57,193 bases of DNA from Actinomycetota bacterium (GTDB taxonomy: Bacteria; Actinomycetota; Actinomycetes; S36-B12; UBA5976), in assembly GCA_009698575.1 (NCBI GenBank), contig WLPX01000010.1:1-57193 (forward strand). Reading direction: 5' to 3'. The notes under the pieces are model-generated. The model saw only the letters and a program-made list of their open reading frames with translations. It ran no database searches and was not told the DNA's origin. Positions 54,622-57,193 of this stretch are shown piece by piece. Numbering within the stretch: the stretch's first letter is position 1; every line of letters starts with the position of its first letter. The position numbers and the translations under genes are program-made.

Positions 54622-55815
54622 ATGAGTAATTCATTTACGCTGACCAACATCAGTCAACTTGTTACCAACAATTCCGCAATCGGAGATGGCGACCTTGGTG
54701 TAATCACAAATGCTGCGATTACGGTAACTGATGGAATTGTTAGCTGGGTTGGCCAGGCAAGTGATGCGGATTCAAGCGTTGCCAAAACTGATGTTGGTGG
54801 CCGAAGTCTGATACCAGGCTTTGTTGATAGTCACTCGCACCTAATATTTGCCGGTGATCGCTCCGAAGAATTCGCCGCTCGTATGGCAGGTGTCCCCTAT
54901 TCCGCCGGTGGTATCAAAGTAACTACTGATGCCACACGCAGTGCTAGCGATGATCAATTACGAAATGTTGCTCGAGATTTGATAACAGAGATGCAGGAAT
55001 CTGGCACTACAACTGTTGAGATTAAATCTGGGTATGGCCTTGATGTAGCAAATGAAGAACGCAGCGTGCGAATTGCCGCTGAGTTAACTGATGAAGTTAC
55101 TTTCCTGGGTGCTCATGTGGTTGCTCCAGAATTCGCTAATGACGCCGATTCTTATGTCGACCTAGTCGTTGGCAAAATGCTTGATGCCTGTGCGCCGCAT
55201 TCGAGTTGGATCGATGTTTTTTGTGACCGTGGTGCATTTACTACTGCACAATCACGTCGGATTTTGGAAGCTGGCATTGCTAAGCAGCTAAAGCCGCGAA
55301 TTCATTTGAATCAATTGGAGCAAGGCGATGGCATCACTATGGCCATTGAATTAGATTGCGCCTCAGCGGATCACTTAACTTACTTAACAGATGCGGACAT
55401 AACTGCCCTAGCCGCCAGCAATACCGTGGCTGGGTTAGTTCCAGGAGCTGACTTCAGCACACGCGCGCCACATTACCCACGTGGGCGCGATCTGCTGGAT
55501 GCTGGCGCCGTCGTAGCCCTGTCCCCTGATTGCAACCCGGGAAGTTCCTTCACCACCAACATGCCATTGATGATTGCCCTTGCCGTCCGTGAGATGCGCC
55601 TGACGGTTGATGAAGCATTGTTTGCGGCCACGATGGGTGGCGCAATTTCACTTCGCCGCGATGATGTGGGGCACCTATCAATTGGAGCAAGAGCAGACTT
55701 TGCCTTGCTGAATGCACCGAGCTACATTCATTTGGCTTACCGACCTGGTGTGCCGTTGATCAGTACTACTTGGAAAGATGGAAATGTCATTTTCACAAAA
55801 GGAGATCTCGCATGA
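54622..55815 (+). CDS. hutI: Imidazolonepropionase
   Basis: A 397-residue amidohydrolase, third step of histidine degradation, opening the imidazolone ring to N-formimino-glutamate. The metal site FVDSHSHLIFAGDRSEEF (about residues 68-85), the KSGYGL segment, FLGAHVVAPEF, and the late ALSPDCNPGSSFTTNMP (about residues 299-315) match the family. It starts 2 bases after hutU and overlaps hutH by 4 bases (ATGA), indicating coupled translation. Confidence 0.96.
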   Translation: MSNSFTLTNISQLVTNNSAIGDGDLGVITNAAITVTDGIVSWVGQASDADSSVAKTDVGGRSLIPGFVDSHSHLIFAGDRSEEFAARMAGVPYSAGGIKVTTDATRSASDDQLRNVARDLITEMQESGTTTVEIKSGYGLDVANEERSVRIAAELTDEVTFLGAHVVAPEFANDADSYVDLVVGKMLDACAPHSSWIDVFCDRGAFTTAQSRRILEAGIAKQLKPRIHLNQLEQGDGITMAIELDCASADHLTYLTDADITALAASNTVAGLVPGADFSTRAPHYPRGRDLLDAGAVVALSPDCNPGSSFTTNMPLMIALAVREMRLTVDEALFAATMGGAISLRRDDVGHLSIGARADFALLNAPSYIHLAYRPGVPLISTTWKDGNVIFTKGDLA

Positions 55816-57193
55816 GTCGCACTGAAGTGGTTATAAACACCACCGGAATGACATTTGAAGATGTGCTTGCAGTTGCTCGCCATGACGCCAAAATTGTCAT
55901 TGCACCGGCAACCATCGAAGCGGTTGCACATACTCGCAGTCGAGTTGATGCCTTAGCTTCCTCCCCTGACCCGGTCTATGGAATCTCAACCGGATTTGGT
56001 GCCCTAGCTAATCGCCATGTGACTCCGGAATACCGAGTGCAACTTCAGAAGTCACTCATTCGTTCGCATGCAGCTGGATTAGGAAACTTGGTCGAACGTG
56101 AAGTTACTCGCGCGTTGATGACTCTGCGCCTAAAGACGCTTTGCTCCGGTCACACTGGTGTTCGTCCAGTTGTCGTTGAAACCATGGCAGCAATTCTTAA
56201 TGCCGGCATCACGCCTGCAGTTTATGAATTTGGATCCCTTGGTTGCAGCGGTGATTTAGCGCCGCTGGCTCACTGCGCGCTTGTATTAATGGGTGAAGGT
56301 GAAGTTGTAGGTAGCGATGGTCGAATTACACCAGCTGCTGAGGCCTTGAAGGCAGCAGGAATTGAACCAGTTGAACTGCGTGAAAAAGAAGGTTTAGCGC
56401 TCATCAACGGAACTGACGGCATGCTTGGCATGTTGATAATGGCAATTGATGACTTAACTATGTTGTGTGACTCAGTTGATGTGACAGCCGCTATGAGCGT
56501 TGAAGCTTTGCTTGGAACTGACCAAGTGTTCTTGCCGGAATTGCATGAACCGCTGCGACCACATCCGGGTCAGGCACTAAGTGCCGCAAACATGCTTCAC
56601 GCGCTGAAAGACAGTGCAATCGTGGCATCCCATATAAACGACACATCGGTTGTGCAGGATGCGTATTCACTTCGTTGTGCACCACAAGTTACTGGCGCAG
56701 TTCGCGACACTATTGCGCACGCAACGCTGGTCGCCACCCGTGAACTAGCCGCAGCCGTAGATAACCCGGTTGTGCTTTCCGATGGCAGAGTTTCGTCAAA
56801 TGGAAATTTCCATGGCGCGCCAGTTGGATACGTGTTGGACTTCTTGGCGATCGCAGCCGCTGATCTTGGATCCATTTGCGAACGTCGCACCGATCGCATG
56901 CTTGATAAGGCTCGTTCACACGGACTGCCACCATTCCTAGCTGATGATCCTGGTGTGGACTCGGGTCTAATGATCGCGCAATACACCCAAGCCGCATTGG
57001 TTTCCGAAAATAAGCGTCTAGCTGTGCCAGCAAGTGTGGATTCCATCCCAAGTTCTGCGATGCAAGAAGATCACGTATCAATGGGTTGGAGCGCTGGGCG
57101 CAAGCTTCGCCAAGTGGTTGAAAATCTGACCAAGATTGTTGGTATTGAGTATTTAACGGCAGCGCGCGCAATTGATCTGCGCGCTCCGCTGCA
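55812..57193 (+). CDS. hutH: Histidine ammonia-lyase, 3' end cut by window edge
   Basis: The first 460 codons are present and continue past the right edge. This enzyme removes ammonia from histidine to give urocanate, the first step of the pathway. The cofactor-forming tripeptide, normally Ala-Ser-Gly, reads Cys145-Ser146-Gly147 in EFGSLGCSGDLAPLAH, and GISTGFGALANRHV and the late RSHAAGLGN segments are typical. I recall Cys-Ser-Gly in other actinobacterial enzymes. The ATG at 55812 overlaps the hutI stop. Order hutU-hutI-hutH is unlike the hutH-first arrangement of many bacteria. Confidence 0.95.
   Translation, partial: MSRTEVVINTTGMTFEDVLAVARHDAKIVIAPATIEAVAHTRSRVDALASSPDPVYGISTGFGALANRHVTPEYRVQLQKSLIRSHAAGLGNLVEREVTRALMTLRLKTLCSGHTGVRPVVVETMAAILNAGITPAVYEFGSLGCSGDLAPLAHCALVLMGEGEVVGSDGRITPAAEALKAAGIEPVELREKEGLALINGTDGMLGMLIMAIDDLTMLCDSVDVTAAMSVEALLGTDQVFLPELHEPLRPHPGQALSAANMLHALKDSAIVASHINDTSVVQDAYSLRCAPQVTGAVRDTIAHATLVATRELAAAVDNPVVLSDGRVSSNGNFHGAPVGYVLDFLAIAAADLGSICERRTDRMLDKARSHGLPPFLADDPGVDSGLMIAQYTQAALVSENKRLAVPASVDSIPSSAMQEDHVSMGWSAGRKLRQVVENLTKIVGIEYLTAARAIDLRAPL

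Overview
This window looks like a chromosomal segment of a small-genome, moderate-GC actinobacterium, possibly a freshwater planktonic (acI / Nanopelagicales-like) lineage. The phylum call rests on conserved gene order: hrcA-dnaJ-rsmE-HIT-phoH-ybeY-CBS protein-cytidine deaminase-like-era, followed by recO-uppS-zur-glyS-dusB-dgt-dnaG, and by lepA/rpsT/holA/comEC/comEA/degV/leuS. The lineage below phylum level is inference. Genes are packed with gaps of a few bases or short overlaps, and no gene-free stretch exceeds 300 bases. I see no insertion sequence, prophage or CRISPR array.

Layout. (1) 1-5725: a form I aerobic CO dehydrogenase operon on the minus strand (XdhC/CoxI-type factor, small unknown protein, coxM, coxS, coxL, coxG cut by the window edge). 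(2) 5736-9400: a pirin with a 26-bp palindromic operator, a cupin, and a tight cupin/ureohydrolase/class II aldolase operon. (3) 9474-16549: DUF4328-like membrane protein, acetyltransferase, amidohydrolase, purine nucleoside phosphorylase, GH25 lysozyme, a large secreted phospholipase-D-like protein, and tRNA-Asn. (4) 16596-22726: dnaG, dgt, dusB, glyS. (5) 22839-28502: lipoprotein, phosphoribosyltransferase, monooxygenase, a zinc-uptake locus (ZIP transporter plus Zur with two putative Zur boxes), uppS, recO, AI-2E-type permease. (6) 28509-39858: ribosome/RNA maturation and heat shock (era, ybeY, phoH, rsmE, dnaJ, hrcA with a CIRCE element), hemW, MOSC protein, lepA, rpsT. (7) 39906-48333: holA, DNA-uptake genes comEC and comEA, degV, leuS, EamA exporter. 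(8) 48330-57193: old-yellow-enzyme, ornithine carbamoyltransferase, aldehyde dehydrogenase and the histidine utilisation genes hutG, hutU, hutI and hutH (hutH cut by the window edge).

How the genes fit together. The accessory content suggests an oligotrophic heterotroph that supplements its energy by oxidising trace CO and that scavenges histidine, guanidino/polyamine compounds, nucleosides and possibly external DNA. Regulation can be read directly at several sites: CIRCE at hrcA-dnaJ, Zur boxes at the ZIP-zur operon, a long palindrome at pirin, and several genes whose -10 box lies only 6 bases before the start codon, which suggests leaderless mRNAs.

I did not find a convincingly new multi-gene defence or mobile system. 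The most unusual items are the secreted PLD-like protein with one altered HKD motif, the unknown small protein inside the cox operon, the cupin/ureohydrolase/aldolase operon and the degenerate cytidine deaminase-like protein before era.
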